Below, one piece after another: positions 45,361-54,323 of a stretch of 64,000 nucleotides of DNA (positions are counted from its first letter, which is position 1; each line of letters starts with the position of its first letter). Below the pieces are notes generated by a model. That model worked only from the letters and a program-made list of their open reading frames with translations, did not search any database and had not been told where the DNA came from. Position numbers and translations under genes: made by a program. Source of the DNA: Allokutzneria sp. NRRL B-24872 (GTDB taxonomy: Bacteria > Actinomycetota > Actinomycetes > Mycobacteriales > Pseudonocardiaceae); the NCBI RefSeq assembly GCF_002155965.1, contig NZ_MUMH01000103.1, positions 1 through 64,000 of the forward strand. Reading direction: 5' to 3'.

Positions 45361-45966
45361 TCAGCGGCGGTTCAGCAGGTTGCCCACGGCGAGCTCCGCC
45401 CCCCGCGTAGCTCGTCGACAGACTTCGTCATAGGACAGCGGCCTGGATTTCCGCCCCTGCTCCAAGAAGCGTGCGCGGATGACCTGCCCTTTCGACACGC
45501 CCACGTTGACGGAGCATCCCTGGTCTCCTGGATCACTCTCCTTCAGCCGGACCTCGAAGGCGGGGAAACCAGCAACCTGGACGGCGCGAGGGATCGTCGC
45601 AGGGTTGCCGATACCGAACCTGGCGACATCGTGCTTCAAGATCACGTTGAAGGCGATGCTCACCCGTTCGGAATGGCTGATCATTTCGCAGATCTGCGAT
45701 TGAAAGGCCGACTCCGACTCCTCGCTGAACGGCACGTCGATCTTGAACTCCTGCCGCTGCTCAGCGGTGATCAGCTCGCAGGGCCGGAGGTCGTCGATCT
45801 TGATCTCACGTGGCCGTTCGGGGCCATCGCTCGCTGGCGGCGGAGATTCCGGAATCGCACTTTGAGGGCTCGCCGTACCCACCTGCGTGACAGTGCAGCC
45901 TGCCACCGACGTCACCAACGCGACGAGAAGTACGAGCCGCGAAACTTCGAGAACGCGCACAGTCAC
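45361..45966 (-). CDS. DUF3558 lipoprotein
   Basis: 201 residues. Signal peptide with lipobox SVAGC (LVLLVALVTSVAGCTVTQ). The mature part has the DUF3558 pattern LRPCELITAEQRQEFKIDV, ICEMIS and a late Cys pair (QGCSVNVGV, EVCRRATRGAE). Such lipoproteins accompany T7SS and PPE-like genes in Pseudonocardiales. GTG 45966 overlaps the stop of the upstream small helical gene (GTGA). Function unknown. Confidence 0.85.
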   Translation of the reverse strand: MTVRVLEVSRLVLLVALVTSVAGCTVTQVGTASPQSAIPESPPPASDGPERPREIKIDDLRPCELITAEQRQEFKIDVPFSEESESAFQSQICEMISHSERVSIAFNVILKHDVARFGIGNPATIPRAVQVAGFPAFEVRLKESDPGDQGCSVNVGVSKGQVIRARFLEQGRKSRPLSYDEVCRRATRGAELAVGNLLNRR

Positions 45967-46298
45967 CCCCTCCTGAAGCCCTGTCCAGCGGCATCTTCGA
46001 CACGGCGATAGTGGCGCTTCGCCGCTTCGAGCTGCGCTACGACAGCACTCAGCGCGTCACGCAGGCTCTTCACCGCGTTGCGGGTGCTCCCAGGATTGGT
46101 GGCGTGACGCTTGTTGACCTCGGCCGCCAAGGCGACGCTCACGTGGTCCTGCCCCATGGGCAGGGCCTCGACATGATCATGCGTCTTCGCTGCTGCCTTC
46201 TCCACATTGGCCAACGCGTCGTTGAAGATCTTGATCGCGGCGGGGACCTGGTCGAGGTCGATGCGCCATCCCCCGACGCGCACGTACTGCTTGGACAT
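45963..46298 (-). CDS. Small helical WXG100-like protein
   Basis: 111 residues from ATG 46298. After a short beta-like start (MSKQYVRVGGWRIDLDQVPA) it is helical: IKIFNDALANVEKAAAKTHD and KSLRDALSAVVAQLEAAKRH. Size and helical-hairpin character suit a T7SS-associated protein. First gene of the operon with DUF3558, PPE-like and EspG genes. A strict WxG motif is not visible, so the family is uncertain. Confidence 0.65.
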   Translation of the reverse strand: MSKQYVRVGGWRIDLDQVPAAIKIFNDALANVEKAAAKTHDHVEALPMGQDHVSVALAAEVNKRHATNPGSTRNAVKSLRDALSAVVAQLEAAKRHYRRVEDAAGQGFRRG

Positions 46299-46414
46299 GT
46301 GAGAACGCCTCCCCTGCGTCACTGGCCCGCGAGCAGGGTAACAACGCGCGCGAACGGCGGAGGGGTTCACCGAAGTGGCCCAGGCGCGCGTGAGAGTGGC
46401 GTTCTGGCGAATGC

Positions 46415-47098
46415 CTAGGCTTCGAAGCGGTAGCCCATGCCGGGTTCGGTGATCAGGTGGCGTGGGCGGGACGGTTCGGCTTCGAGTTTGCGGCGGAGCT
46501 GGGCCAGGTAGACGCGGAGGTAGTGGGTCTCCTTCGCGTACGCGGGGCCCCACACCTCCTGGAGCAGCTGCTTCTGCGCGACGAGGCGGCCGCGGTTGCG
46601 GACGAGCATTTCGAGCACGCCCCACTCGGTGGGGGTGAGGTGCACCTCGGAGCCGTCGCGGTGCACGCGCTTGGCGACGAGGTCGACGGTGAAGGTGGCG
46701 GTCTCGACGACGGCGAGCTCGGTCTCGTCGGCGGGGTGGGCGGCCCGGCGGACGGCGGCGCGCAGGCGGGCGAGGAGTTCGTCCATGCCGAAGGGTTTGG
46801 TGACGTAGTCGTCGGCGCCGGCGTCGAGGGCGCCGACCTTGTCTGAGGAGTCGGTGCGGGCGGAGAGCACGAGGATGGGCACGCTGGTCCAGCCGCGCAG
46901 CCCGGCGATCACCTCGGTGCCGTCGCGGTCGGGCAGGCCGAGGTCGAGCACCACCACGTCGGGTCGGTCGGACGCGGCGACGCGGAGCGCGGAAGCGCCG
47001 TCGTGGGCGGTCAGCACCTCGTAGCCGCGCGCGGCGAGGTTGATCCGCAGCGCCCGCACGATCTGCGGCTCGTCGTCGACAACCAGGACCTTGGTCAC
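46415..47098 (-). CDS. kdpE: KdpE response regulator
   Basis: 227 residues. Receiver domain with VLVVDDEPQ, phospho-acceptor Asp in VVVLDLGLPD and Lys in DYVTKPFGMDELLARL; C-terminal OmpR-type winged helix (HLTPTEWGVLEMLVRNRGRL...YLRVYLAQLRRKLE). Activates kdpFABC K+ transport in response to KdpD. Overlaps kdpD by 4 nt. The kdpFABC genes themselves are not in this window. Confidence 0.93.
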   Translation of the reverse strand: MTKVLVVDDEPQIVRALRINLAARGYEVLTAHDGASALRVAASDRPDVVVLDLGLPDRDGTEVIAGLRGWTSVPILVLSARTDSSDKVGALDAGADDYVTKPFGMDELLARLRAAVRRAAHPADETELAVVETATFTVDLVAKRVHRDGSEVHLTPTEWGVLEMLVRNRGRLVAQKQLLQEVWGPAYAKETHYLRVYLAQLRRKLEAEPSRPRHLITEPGMGYRFEA

Positions 47099-49641
47099 CG
47101 CGTTCCCGCCTCTCCAGCGCGATCCCCGTGCACTGGCAAGGAGATCACGATCGTCAGCCCGCCGCCGGGGGTGTCCTCGGCGCGAATGGTGCCGCCCATC
47201 GCCTCGGTGAAGCCCTTGGCGACGCTCAGTCCGAGCCCCACGCCGCTGGAGGAGTCACCGAGCCGCTGGAACGGCGCGAACACCTCGTCGGCTGCGCCCT
47301 TCGGCAGGCCTCGGCCGTAGTCGACGACGCGCAGCTCGACCTGTGCGGCGTGCGCGCTCGCACGGACCTCGACGTTGCCGCCGCCGTGCCGGAGCGCGTT
47401 GTCGACGACGTTGGCGATCACGCGCTCCAACAAGCCGACATCGGCCCACACCAAGGGAAGCCGGTCGTCCACGTCGACAGCGACGCGCGCGTGTCCATCC
47501 ATAAAGGACAGAGCGCGGGCGACGGCTTCGTAGAACCCGGTCGGCCGGTACTGCGGGCGGACCGCGCCGGTCGCCAGTCGCGAGGAGTCGAGCAGGTTGT
47601 CGACGAGCTTGGCGAGCCGGTCGGCGGATTCCTCTATTGCCTCAAGCAGTTCCGCGGTGTCCGAACTGGACAGTACGAGTTCGGGATCGCGCAGGCTGCC
47701 GATGGACGCCTTGATCGACGTCAGTGGCGTGCGCAGGTCGTGCCCGACCGCGGACAGCAGTGCCGTGCGCAGCTCGGTGGTCTCCGCACGGCGCCGGGCC
47801 TCAGCGTTCTGCGCGGAGAGCCGTTGCTGTCGGAGTGCGAGAAGTGCTTGTCCCGCAGCGCCTTCGAGCACCTTGCGGTCGGCCGCGGCAAGTGCTCGCC
47901 CGCGCAGCGCGAGGTGCACGTCGACGGTCACGGCGATGTCGACATCGGCTTGCCCAGGGCGGTCGCACGCGTCGACGCCAACCACGGCGACGCGCTTCCA
48001 GTCACCGTCGCTCTTCTCCAGCAGCGCGACGGAGGTCAGGCCGAAGTTCTCGCGCACCTTCTCCAGCAACCGCTGCACGGGCTCGGGATGGGTGAGCACG
48101 GTGTGCGCGTAGGAGGACAGCAGCGCGGCCTCGGTCCGAGCCCTGGCGGCCTGCCCGGCCCGGCGCGCGGCGCGGTCGACGACGAGGGCGACCATGATGC
48201 CGACGACCACCATCGCGACGAGCGTGATCACGTTCTCCTGCGCGGAGATCGTCAGGGTGAACACCGGCTCGGTGAAGAAGAAGTTGAGCATGAACGCCGA
48301 GCCGATCGAGGCCAGCAGCGCCGGGCCGAGCCCGCCGACGAGCGCGACGACGACGATCGCCAGGAAGTAGTCGATCACGTTGGTGGACAGGATCAGCTCG
48401 GGTTGCAGTGCCACTCCGAGCGCGGTCGCCGCGGACGGGAGCGCCACGGCGAGCACCCAGCCTAGGACCTTGCGCCACGGAGCGAGCGCGGTCCGTCGAG
48501 CGCCGGGCTGGCGCACGGTCCCGCCTGCCTCGTCGTGGGTGACCATGTGCACGTCGATCGGCCCGGAGCCCTGCACGACGCGCGAGCTGACGCCCTCGTC
48601 GAAGACGCGTGCGAGCCGCGACCGGCGCGAGGTCCCGAGCACGAGCTGCGTCGCGTTGACCCCGCGCGCGAAGTCGAGCAGCGCGGCGGGCACGTCGTCG
48701 CCGACCACGGTGTGGAAGCTCGCGCCGACATCGCTCGCGAGCTTGCGGCACCGGCTGACCGCAGCAGCGGGAACTCCGGCGAGGCCGTCACTGCGCAGCA
48801 CGTGCAGCACCAGGAGCTCCGCGCCCGCGCGGTTGGCGATGCGCCGGGCGCGGCGGATCAGCGTCTCGCTCTCCTTGCCGCCGGTGATCGAGACGACCAC
48901 GCGCTCCCTGGTCTCCCAGGTGTCGGTGATGCTGTGCTCGGCGCGGTAGCGCTGGAGCGCCACGTCGACCTGGTCGGCGACCCAGAGCAGGGCCAGCTCG
49001 CGCAGCGCGGTCAGGTTGCCGGGCCGGAAGTAGTTGCCGAGCGCGGCGTCCACCTTGTGCGCCGGGTAGACGTTGCCGTGCGCCATCCGCCTGCGCAGCG
49101 CCTCCGGGGTGATGTCGACCAGTTCGACCTGCTCGGCGCGCCGCACGACCTCGTCCGGAACGGTTTCCTGTTGCGCCGCACCGGTGATCCGCTGCACGAC
49201 GTCGTTGAGGCTCTCCATGTGCTGGACGTTCACGGTGGACAGCACGTCGACACCGGCGTCCAGCAGCTCTTCGACGTCCTGCCAGCGCTTGGCGTTGCGC
49301 GAGCCGGGGACGTTGGTGTGCGCCAGTTCGTCGATGATCGCGACCTCGGGCCGCAGCGCGAGCAACGCGTCGACGTCCAGCTCGGTGAACTCGTGGCCGC
49401 GGTGGCCCATCCGCCGCCTCGGCACCTCCGGCAGCCCGTCCAGCAGCGCGGCGGTCCGCTCCCTGCCGTGGGTCTCGACGAAGCCGACCACCACGTGCGT
49501 GCCGCGCTCGGCGCGCCGGTGGGCCTCGCCGAGCATGGCGAAGGTCTTGCCGACGCCGGGTGCCGCGCCCAGGTAGATGCGCAGCTCACCGCGCCTGCGC
49601 TTGGTGCCGGACTCCATCGCTCCAGTCTCCGCCACGCTCAC
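47095..49641 (-). CDS. kdpD: KdpD sensor histidine kinase
   Basis: 848 residues from GTG 49641, with GGGAGG about 8 nt upstream and a GTGA overlap with the preceding mini-ORF. N-terminal KdpD domain with Walker A LGAAPGVGKTFAMLGEA, a USP domain (VVVSITGGKESETLIRRAR), four membrane helices (about 400-500), GAF-like region, the H-box SAVGHDLRTPLTSIKAS and a HATPase (NVVDNALRHGGGN, GVGLGLSVAKGF). Senses K+ and c-di-AMP-type cues in other bacteria. Divergent from asnB. Confidence 0.94.
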   Translation of the reverse strand: MSVAETGAMESGTKRRRGELRIYLGAAPGVGKTFAMLGEAHRRAERGTHVVVGFVETHGRERTAALLDGLPEVPRRRMGHRGHEFTELDVDALLALRPEVAIIDELAHTNVPGSRNAKRWQDVEELLDAGVDVLSTVNVQHMESLNDVVQRITGAAQQETVPDEVVRRAEQVELVDITPEALRRRMAHGNVYPAHKVDAALGNYFRPGNLTALRELALLWVADQVDVALQRYRAEHSITDTWETRERVVVSITGGKESETLIRRARRIANRAGAELLVLHVLRSDGLAGVPAAAVSRCRKLASDVGASFHTVVGDDVPAALLDFARGVNATQLVLGTSRRSRLARVFDEGVSSRVVQGSGPIDVHMVTHDEAGGTVRQPGARRTALAPWRKVLGWVLAVALPSAATALGVALQPELILSTNVIDYFLAIVVVALVGGLGPALLASIGSAFMLNFFFTEPVFTLTISAQENVITLVAMVVVGIMVALVVDRAARRAGQAARARTEAALLSSYAHTVLTHPEPVQRLLEKVRENFGLTSVALLEKSDGDWKRVAVVGVDACDRPGQADVDIAVTVDVHLALRGRALAAADRKVLEGAAGQALLALRQQRLSAQNAEARRRAETTELRTALLSAVGHDLRTPLTSIKASIGSLRDPELVLSSSDTAELLEAIEESADRLAKLVDNLLDSSRLATGAVRPQYRPTGFYEAVARALSFMDGHARVAVDVDDRLPLVWADVGLLERVIANVVDNALRHGGGNVEVRASAHAAQVELRVVDYGRGLPKGAADEVFAPFQRLGDSSSGVGLGLSVAKGFTEAMGGTIRAEDTPGGGLTIVISLPVHGDRAGEAGTR

Positions 49642-49709
49642 CCCGAGCACCCTCCCGCGACGCGCGCGGCGAGGTTGAGCTTGCGCACATCCGGGGTAGG
49701 AGTTGTCAT
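49638..49709 (-). CDS. Mini-ORF 2 upstream of kdpD (23 aa)
   Basis: ATG 49709 encodes a 23-residue peptide (begins MTTPTPDVRKLNLAAR, ends GGCSG). It shares TGATG with mini-ORF 1 upstream and its stop overlaps the kdpD GTG (GTGA). A GGAG motif lies 8 nt upstream of its ATG. No family recognised. It could be a regulatory leader peptide coupling translation to kdpD. Confidence 0.5.
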   Translation of the reverse strand: MTTPTPDVRKLNLAARVAGGCSG

Positions 49710-49798
49710 CAGAAGTTCTCCAACTGGATCAGTGTGGTCACCAGGAGGAACGCGGTCGCGGGCCGCGGGGTGGGACCGGTGCGGGCCGAGTCGGCCAT
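49709..49798 (-). CDS. Mini-ORF 1 upstream of kdpD (29 aa, hydrophobic C-terminus)
   Basis: ATG 49798 with GGGGAG 8 nt upstream. 29 residues: a polar start (MADSARTGPTPRPA) and a short hydrophobic end (TAFLLVTTLIQLENF). The closing ...QLENF faintly recalls KdpF, which ends in a similar acidic-aromatic tail after one membrane helix, but the helix here is too short for confidence. First ORF of a three-ORF overlapping chain ending in kdpD. Confidence 0.45.
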   Translation of the reverse strand: MADSARTGPTPRPATAFLLVTTLIQLENF

Positions 49799-50126
49799 GT
49801 CGATCACTCCCCTTCGCCGTGCGGCCGTGCCGGGGCGAGCGTGCTCCAGGGGTGGGCTTAGATAACGGTCCCCTGACACGTCCTTGACGGGGACTACCTC
49901 GACGTTTACGCGCTCCTTACACTCTGTGTGACGGCGGCAACCACCAAGCTTCACCCAGGGCGGGCGGCTTCGCGGCAGCGAAGTCACCGTCTGCGACCAG
50001 GCCTCGGCCGTGGCCGCACGAACGGACTAATCACCTTCAACCGTGCTGATTCATTTCGGGCCATGAGGAATGTATTTTTCACATGGCGTGAGTGGCGCGG
50101 GCCCTGAAGACGACGAGGAGGTCGAC
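49799..50126. other. Divergent intergenic region kdpD / asnB
   Basis: 328 nt with no convincing gene. It should contain the minus-strand promoter for the kdp chain and the asnB promoter. A degenerate palindrome ACACTCTGTGT lies near 49918-49929. The 70 nt before asnB are AT-richer (TTCATTTCGGGCCATGAGGAATGTATTTTTCAC). No known riboswitch (including the c-di-AMP type) was recognised. Confidence 0.4.
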
Positions 50127-51956
50127 GTGTGCGGCATTACCGGCTGGGTGGGCTTCGCGCGTGACCTGACCCGCGAACGGGCCACCCTGGAGGCCATGAC
50201 CGCCACGATGCGTGAGCGGGGACCGGACGACGGCGCCACCTGGTTGGCCCAGCACGCCGCGCTCGGCCACCGCAGGCTCGCGGTGATCGACATCGAGGGC
50301 GGCGCGCAGCCGATGGTCGCCGACACCCCTGACGGCCAGGTCGTGCTGACCTACAGCGGCGAGGTCTACAACTTCGTCGAGCTGCGCCAGGAGCTGCGTC
50401 GCAGGGGCCACGAGTTCCGCACCGCCAGCGACACCGAGGTGGTGCTGCGCTCCTACCTGGAGTGGGGCGACGCGCTGGTCGACCGGCTCAACGGCATGTA
50501 CGCCTTCGCGATCTGGGACGCGCGCACCGAGCGGCTGCTGCTGGTCCGCGACCGCCTCGGCGTGAAGCCGCTGTACCTCTACCGCACCGCAGACGGCGTG
50601 CTCTTCGGCTCCGAGCCCAAGGCGATCCTGGCGAACCCGCTGGTCAAGCCCCGCATCGGCCTCAACGGGCTGCGGGAGCTCTTCGCGTACAGCAAGACCG
50701 TCGGCGAGGCCGTCTGGGCGGGGATGCGCGAGCTCAAGCCGGGCAGGCTCGCCGTCATGGACCGCTCCGGCCTGCGCGAGCGGACCTACTGGCAGCTGGA
50801 GGCCAAGCCGCACGAGGACGACACCGAGACCACCTCGGAGCGCGTCCGCGAGCTGATGGACGACATCATGCGCCGCCAGCTCGTCTCGGACGTGCCGCAG
50901 TGCGTGCTGCTCTCCGGCGGCCTGGACTCCAGCGCGTTGACCGGGCTCGCCGCGCAGCACCTGTCCCCGCTGCGCACCTTCGCCGTGGACTTCGTCGGGC
51001 AGACCGACAACTTCACCGCCGACGTGCTCCAGGACAGCCCGGACGCGCCGTTCGTCAGGGACGTGGCCCAGCACGTCGGCACGGACCACACCGACATCGT
51101 GCTCGACCACTCCGAGCTGGCCGACCCGGAGGTGCGCAGGGCCGCGGTGGCCGCGCGCGACATCCCGATCGGCCTCGGCGACATGGACAACTCGCTCTAC
51201 CTGCTGTCCAAGGCCGTGCGGGAGCACTCGACGGTGGCGATCTCCGGCGAGTCGGCCGACGAGGTCTTCGGCGGCTACTGGTGGTTCCACGACCCGGGCG
51301 TGCAGCGCGGCAACCTGTACCCGTGGGTCTCCGGGCCGGGCGGGAAGCAGAGCGTGGGCAGGCCGCTGCTGCGCAAGGAGCTGAGCGACCAGCTCGACAT
51401 CGGCACGTTCCTGCGCGACGGGTACGCGGCCGTGCGCGCGGAGTCACCGGTGCTGCACGGGGAGGACCCGCACGAACGGCGGATGCGGCGGATCTCCTAC
51501 GCGCACCTGACCCGGTTCCTGCCGTACATGCTCGACCGCAAGGACCGGATGAGCATGGCGGTCGGCCTGGAGGTCAGGGTGCCGTTCTGCGACCACCGCC
51601 TGGTCGAGTACGTGTTCAACGCGCCCTGGGCGATGAAGACCCACGACGGGCGGGAGAAGAGCCTGCTGCGCTCCGCCGTCGCCGACGTCATCCCCCGATC
51701 GGTGGCGGAGCGGCGCAAGAGCCCCTACCCGTCCACCCAGGAACTCAAGTACGTGATGGCGCTTCAGGAACAGGTCGAAGAATTGTTGAACGATCGGAGT
51801 AATCCAACCTTCAACATTATTGACACCACCTGGGCACGTGAAATCGTTTCCAGAGAGCCTGGATCGCTCAATCGGGTGGACCGACTGTTCACAGAACGCC
51901 TGCTAGACATCGCTGCGTGGCTAGGTTCTCACCGACTTGAGCTACACCTAACTTGA
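50127..51956 (+). CDS. asnB: Glutamine-dependent asparagine synthase
   Basis: 609 residues from GTG 50127 (GAGGAGG upstream), giving Cys2 as nucleophile after Met removal (CGITGWVGF). Class II glutaminase domain (RGPDDGATW, HRRLAVIDIEGG, YSGEVYNF) is followed by the synthetase domain with PP-loop LLSGGLDSSALTG and SGESADEVFGGYWWFHDPG. Makes asparagine from aspartate, glutamine and ATP. The 3' ~150 nt (51780-51956) are clearly lower in GC than the rest, as is the following spacer. The complete glutaminase domain argues against a lasso-peptide cyclase. Confidence 0.93.
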   Translation: MCGITGWVGFARDLTRERATLEAMTATMRERGPDDGATWLAQHAALGHRRLAVIDIEGGAQPMVADTPDGQVVLTYSGEVYNFVELRQELRRRGHEFRTASDTEVVLRSYLEWGDALVDRLNGMYAFAIWDARTERLLLVRDRLGVKPLYLYRTADGVLFGSEPKAILANPLVKPRIGLNGLRELFAYSKTVGEAVWAGMRELKPGRLAVMDRSGLRERTYWQLEAKPHEDDTETTSERVRELMDDIMRRQLVSDVPQCVLLSGGLDSSALTGLAAQHLSPLRTFAVDFVGQTDNFTADVLQDSPDAPFVRDVAQHVGTDHTDIVLDHSELADPEVRRAAVAARDIPIGLGDMDNSLYLLSKAVREHSTVAISGESADEVFGGYWWFHDPGVQRGNLYPWVSGPGGKQSVGRPLLRKELSDQLDIGTFLRDGYAAVRAESPVLHGEDPHERRMRRISYAHLTRFLPYMLDRKDRMSMAVGLEVRVPFCDHRLVEYVFNAPWAMKTHDGREKSLLRSAVADVIPRSVAERRKSPYPSTQELKYVMALQEQVEELLNDRSNPTFNIIDTTWAREIVSREPGSLNRVDRLFTERLLDIAAWLGSHRLELHLT

Positions 51957-52260
51957 CTGCACCTCACCCAGAAGAGAAAGTTGTGAGCGGCTACAAACGC
52001 GCACGGCGATCGGCCCTGGAGCGTTCGATGTCCTCCCCTGAACGGACGACACCCAAGTAGTAACCCGTTCAGGGGATCGGACAGTCACCCTCGGGTGAAC
52101 CAGAGCGATTTTTGTACTCCGGTCGGGCGCTTGAGGCCCCGATTGATGGACTTAGTCGTGACACGTTGGTAATGTCCTGATTATCCGGTGTTGTTGGTGA
52201 AGTTCTGCCTGGATGAAGCCGGGGCAATCACAGCGCGGTGACCCCTGGGGGAGGATTCGG
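51957..52260. promoter_or_regulatory. Spacer asnB / LysR-HTH with two palindromes
   Basis: 304 nt, low GC for this genome. A hairpin CCCCTGAACGG (52035-52045) / CCGTTCAGGGG (52065-52075), 19-nt loop, can terminate asnB; its CCTGAACG word is shared with the 10.9 kb spacer. A palindrome TCACCC-TC-GGGTGA (52085-52098) just beyond may be an operator for the small LysR-like gene. No gene seen. Confidence 0.55.
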
Positions 52261-52575
52261 ATGCACGAGCGGGAGTTTCGAGCGTTCGTCTCGATCGCGG
52301 ACCTTGGTCGGATGGACCTGGCCGCAAAGTCCTTGGGTTATTCCCAGCCAGCGATCAGCTATCAGATCAAGTCCCTGGAGCAGTCTCTGGGTACCAAGCT
52401 CTTCACCCGCGATCCAGCGGGTGCGAGGTTGACCCGAGAGGGACAGATGATCTTGCCTTCGGTTCGAGCGGTGCTCATGCTGATCGACAGCATCAAGGAG
52501 CTGTCGGTCCGCAACAACGAGCCCGTGCCCACCACGAGTTTCGAGTGGGCGACGAGCCAGCTGCGCTCCAGCTGA
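52261..52575 (+). CDS. LysR-type helix-turn-helix-only protein
   Basis: 104 residues from ATG 52261 (GGGGGAGG 6 nt upstream). It is an almost complete LysR N-terminal wHTH: MHEREFRAFVSIADLGRMDL, AAKSLGYSQPAISYQIKSLE, QSLGTKLFTRDPAGARLTREG, then a linker helix to the end. The usual ~200-residue effector-binding domain is missing, and no remnant of it follows in any frame before mutM. Either a gene truncation that has stabilised or a dedicated small DNA-binding protein. Targets unknown. Confidence 0.8.
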   Translation: MHEREFRAFVSIADLGRMDLAAKSLGYSQPAISYQIKSLEQSLGTKLFTRDPAGARLTREGQMILPSVRAVLMLIDSIKELSVRNNEPVPTTSFEWATSQLRSS

Positions 52576-52586
52576 GAAAAACCTTC

Positions 52587-52658
52587 CCCGTGACCGTTCG
52601 GCAGCAGGTCACGGGCCGATGAGAACTACGTGGTGGGGCGGTCCTCCGGGACCGCCCC
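52587..52658. terminator. Two hairpins between LysR-HTH and mutM (convergent)
   Basis: First: CCCGTGACC (52587-52595) / GGTCACGGG (52607-52615), 11-nt loop. Second: GGGGCGGTCC (52635-52644) / GGACCGCCCC (52649-52658) with a TCCG tetraloop. They occupy the 104-nt convergent gap and probably end transcription from both sides. Confidence 0.75.
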
Positions 52659-52679
52659 TCACGCTTGTCCGGGGTCGGC

Positions 52680-53525
52680 TCAGCGTGGGGCGCGCTGGCA
52701 CTTCGGGCAGGAGAAGGACGACCTGTTCATGAAGGCCTCGCGGATGATCGCGGTGCCGCAGCGCCCGCACGGCCGGTCCTGCTGGCCGTAGGCCGCGAGC
52801 GAGCGGTCGAAGTAGCCGGACTGCCCGTTGACGTTGACGTAGAGCGCGTCGAACGAGGTCCCGCCCGCGACCAGCGCCTCCCGCATCACCTCGGTGGCCG
52901 CTTCCAGCAACTCCACGGCCTTCGGCCTGCTCAGCCCGTTGGCCGCGCGGGACCAGTGCAGCTTGGTCCGCCACAGCGCCTCGTCGGCGTAGATGTTGCC
53001 GATCCCGGAGACCACCGTTTGGTCCAGCAGCGCGCGCTTCACCTCGGTGCGGCGCGCGCGCAGCGCGGCCACTCCCAGGGCGAGGTCGAACTCGGGGTCC
53101 AGCGGATCGCGGCCGATGTGCGCGATCGGCACCGGCAGCCCGGCGACGACGTCGGTCAGCGCGAGGCCGCCGAAGGTGCGCTGGTCCACGAAGCGCAGCT
53201 CGGGGCCGTCGTCGGCGAAGCGCACGCGCACCCGCAGGTGCTTCTCGTCCGGGGTGCCCACGGGCTGGACCAGCATCTGGCCGCTCATCCCGAGGTGCGA
53301 CACGATCGCCTCGGCGGCACCGTCCAGCTCGATCCAGAGGTACTTGCCCCGGCGGCACGCGGCGTCGAAGCGCCTGCCGCTGAGCCGGGTGGCGAAGTCG
53401 ACCGGACCGGGCACGTGCCTGCGCACCGCACGAGGGTGCAGCACCTCGACCTCGGCGACTGTCCGCCCGGCGACGTGCCGTTGCAAACCGGCACGCACGA
53501 CCTCGACCTCGGGAAGTTCTGGCAC
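52680..53525 (-). CDS. mutM: Formamidopyrimidine-DNA glycosylase
   Basis: 281 residues from GTG 53525, giving MPELPEVE; the upstream ATG (53531) would put Gly-Val before the essential Pro and sits too close to the [11 protein letters not shown], which is 6 nt from the GTG. After Met removal Pro2 is the Schiff-base nucleophile with Glu3. H2TH domain ([17 protein letters not shown]) and zinc finger CGRCG...CPKCQ complete the family. Removes 8-oxoguanine and FaPy lesions. Lies directly after rnc, as in mycobacteria. Confidence 0.94.
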   Translation of the reverse strand: MPELPEVEVVRAGLQRHVAGRTVAEVEVLHPRAVRRHVPGPVDFATRLSGRRFDAACRRGKYLWIELDGAAEAIVSHLGMSGQMLVQPVGTPDEKHLRVRVRFADDGPELRFVDQRTFGGLALTDVVAGLPVPIAHIGRDPLDPEFDLALGVAALRARRTEVKRALLDQTVVSGIGNIYADEALWRTKLHWSRAANGLSRPKAVELLEAATEVMREALVAGGTSFDALYVNVNGQSGYFDRSLAAYGQQDRPCGRCGTAIIREAFMNRSSFSCPKCQRAPR

Positions 53526-53543
53526 GCCCATCCTCCTCCACGA

Positions 53544-54302
53544 TCAGGAGGCGGCGTCGTCCGCCTCACCCTCGGCGGCGAGCCGGACCTGTTCGGAGAG
53601 CACGCGCCAGGCGGCCTCAGCGGCCTTCTGCTCGGCTTCCTTCTTCGTGCGGCCGTCGCCGGTGCCCTGCGGGTTGCCACCGACGATGACGGTGGCGGTG
53701 AACTCCTTGCGGTGGTCCGGCCCCTCCTCGGACACCCGGTACTCCGGGACACCGAGCCCGGCGGCCGCGGTGAGCTCCTGGAGGCTGGTCTTCCAGTCCA
53801 GGCCGGCACCGCGCCGGGGCGCCTCCTCGAGCAGTCCGTCGAAGAGGCGGTGCACGAGGACGTGCGAGGTCTCGATGCCGTGCTCGAGGTACACCGCGCC
53901 GATCACCGCTTCCAGGCCGTCGGCCAGGATGCTCGGCTTGTCCCTGCCGCCGGTGAGCTCCTCGCCCTTGCCCAGCAGCAGGTGCGCGCCGAGCCCACCC
54001 GGACCGAGGGTGCGCGCCACTCCGGCCAGCGCGTGCATGTTGACCACGCTGGCGCGCAGCTTGGCGAGCTGCCCCTCGGGAAGGTCCGGGTGCGCCCGGT
54101 ACAGGTGATCGGTGATCACCACGCTGAGCACCGAGTCACCGAGGAACTCCAGCCTCTCGTTCGGCGGAAGACCGCCGTTCTCGTAGGCGTAGGACCGGTG
54201 CGTCAGTGCCAACGTGAGCAGCTCGATGCCGAGTCCGACACCGAGTGCTTCGAGCAGCGGAGCGCGATCAGGCGCGGGACCCCGCGACGGTCTGCTCCCC
54301 AC
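53544..54302 (-). CDS. rnc: Ribonuclease III
   Basis: 252 residues. Signature [15 protein letters not shown] with the catalytic acids, second acidic motif [15 protein letters not shown], and a C-terminal double-stranded RNA-binding domain ([38 protein letters not shown]). Processes rRNA precursors and duplex RNAs. Lies between rpmF (21 nt upstream) and mutM (18 nt downstream), consistent with one operon DUF177-rpmF-rnc-mutM. Confidence 0.94.
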   Translation of the reverse strand: MGSRPSRGPAPDRAPLLEALGVGLGIELLTLALTHRSYAYENGGLPPNERLEFLGDSVLSVVITDHLYRAHPDLPEGQLAKLRASVVNMHALAGVARTLGPGGLGAHLLLGKGEELTGGRDKPSILADGLEAVIGAVYLEHGIETSHVLVHRLFDGLLEEAPRRGAGLDWKTSLQELTAAAGLGVPEYRVSEEGPDHRKEFTATVIVGGNPQGTGDGRTKKEAEQKAAEAAWRVLSEQVRLAAEGEADDAAS

Positions 54303-54323
54303 GATCTAGTCTCCCCGTCTGGT

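Noticed and set aside
49709..49798. Mini-ORF 1 as a true KdpF
   Set aside because: Only a weak C-terminal resemblance; the hydrophobic stretch is too short for the KdpF membrane helix, and kdpABC are not adjacent.
50127..51956. asnB as a lasso-peptide macrocyclase
   Set aside because: It has a full N-terminal glutaminase domain with Cys2, and no precursor peptide or leader peptidase gene lies beside it.
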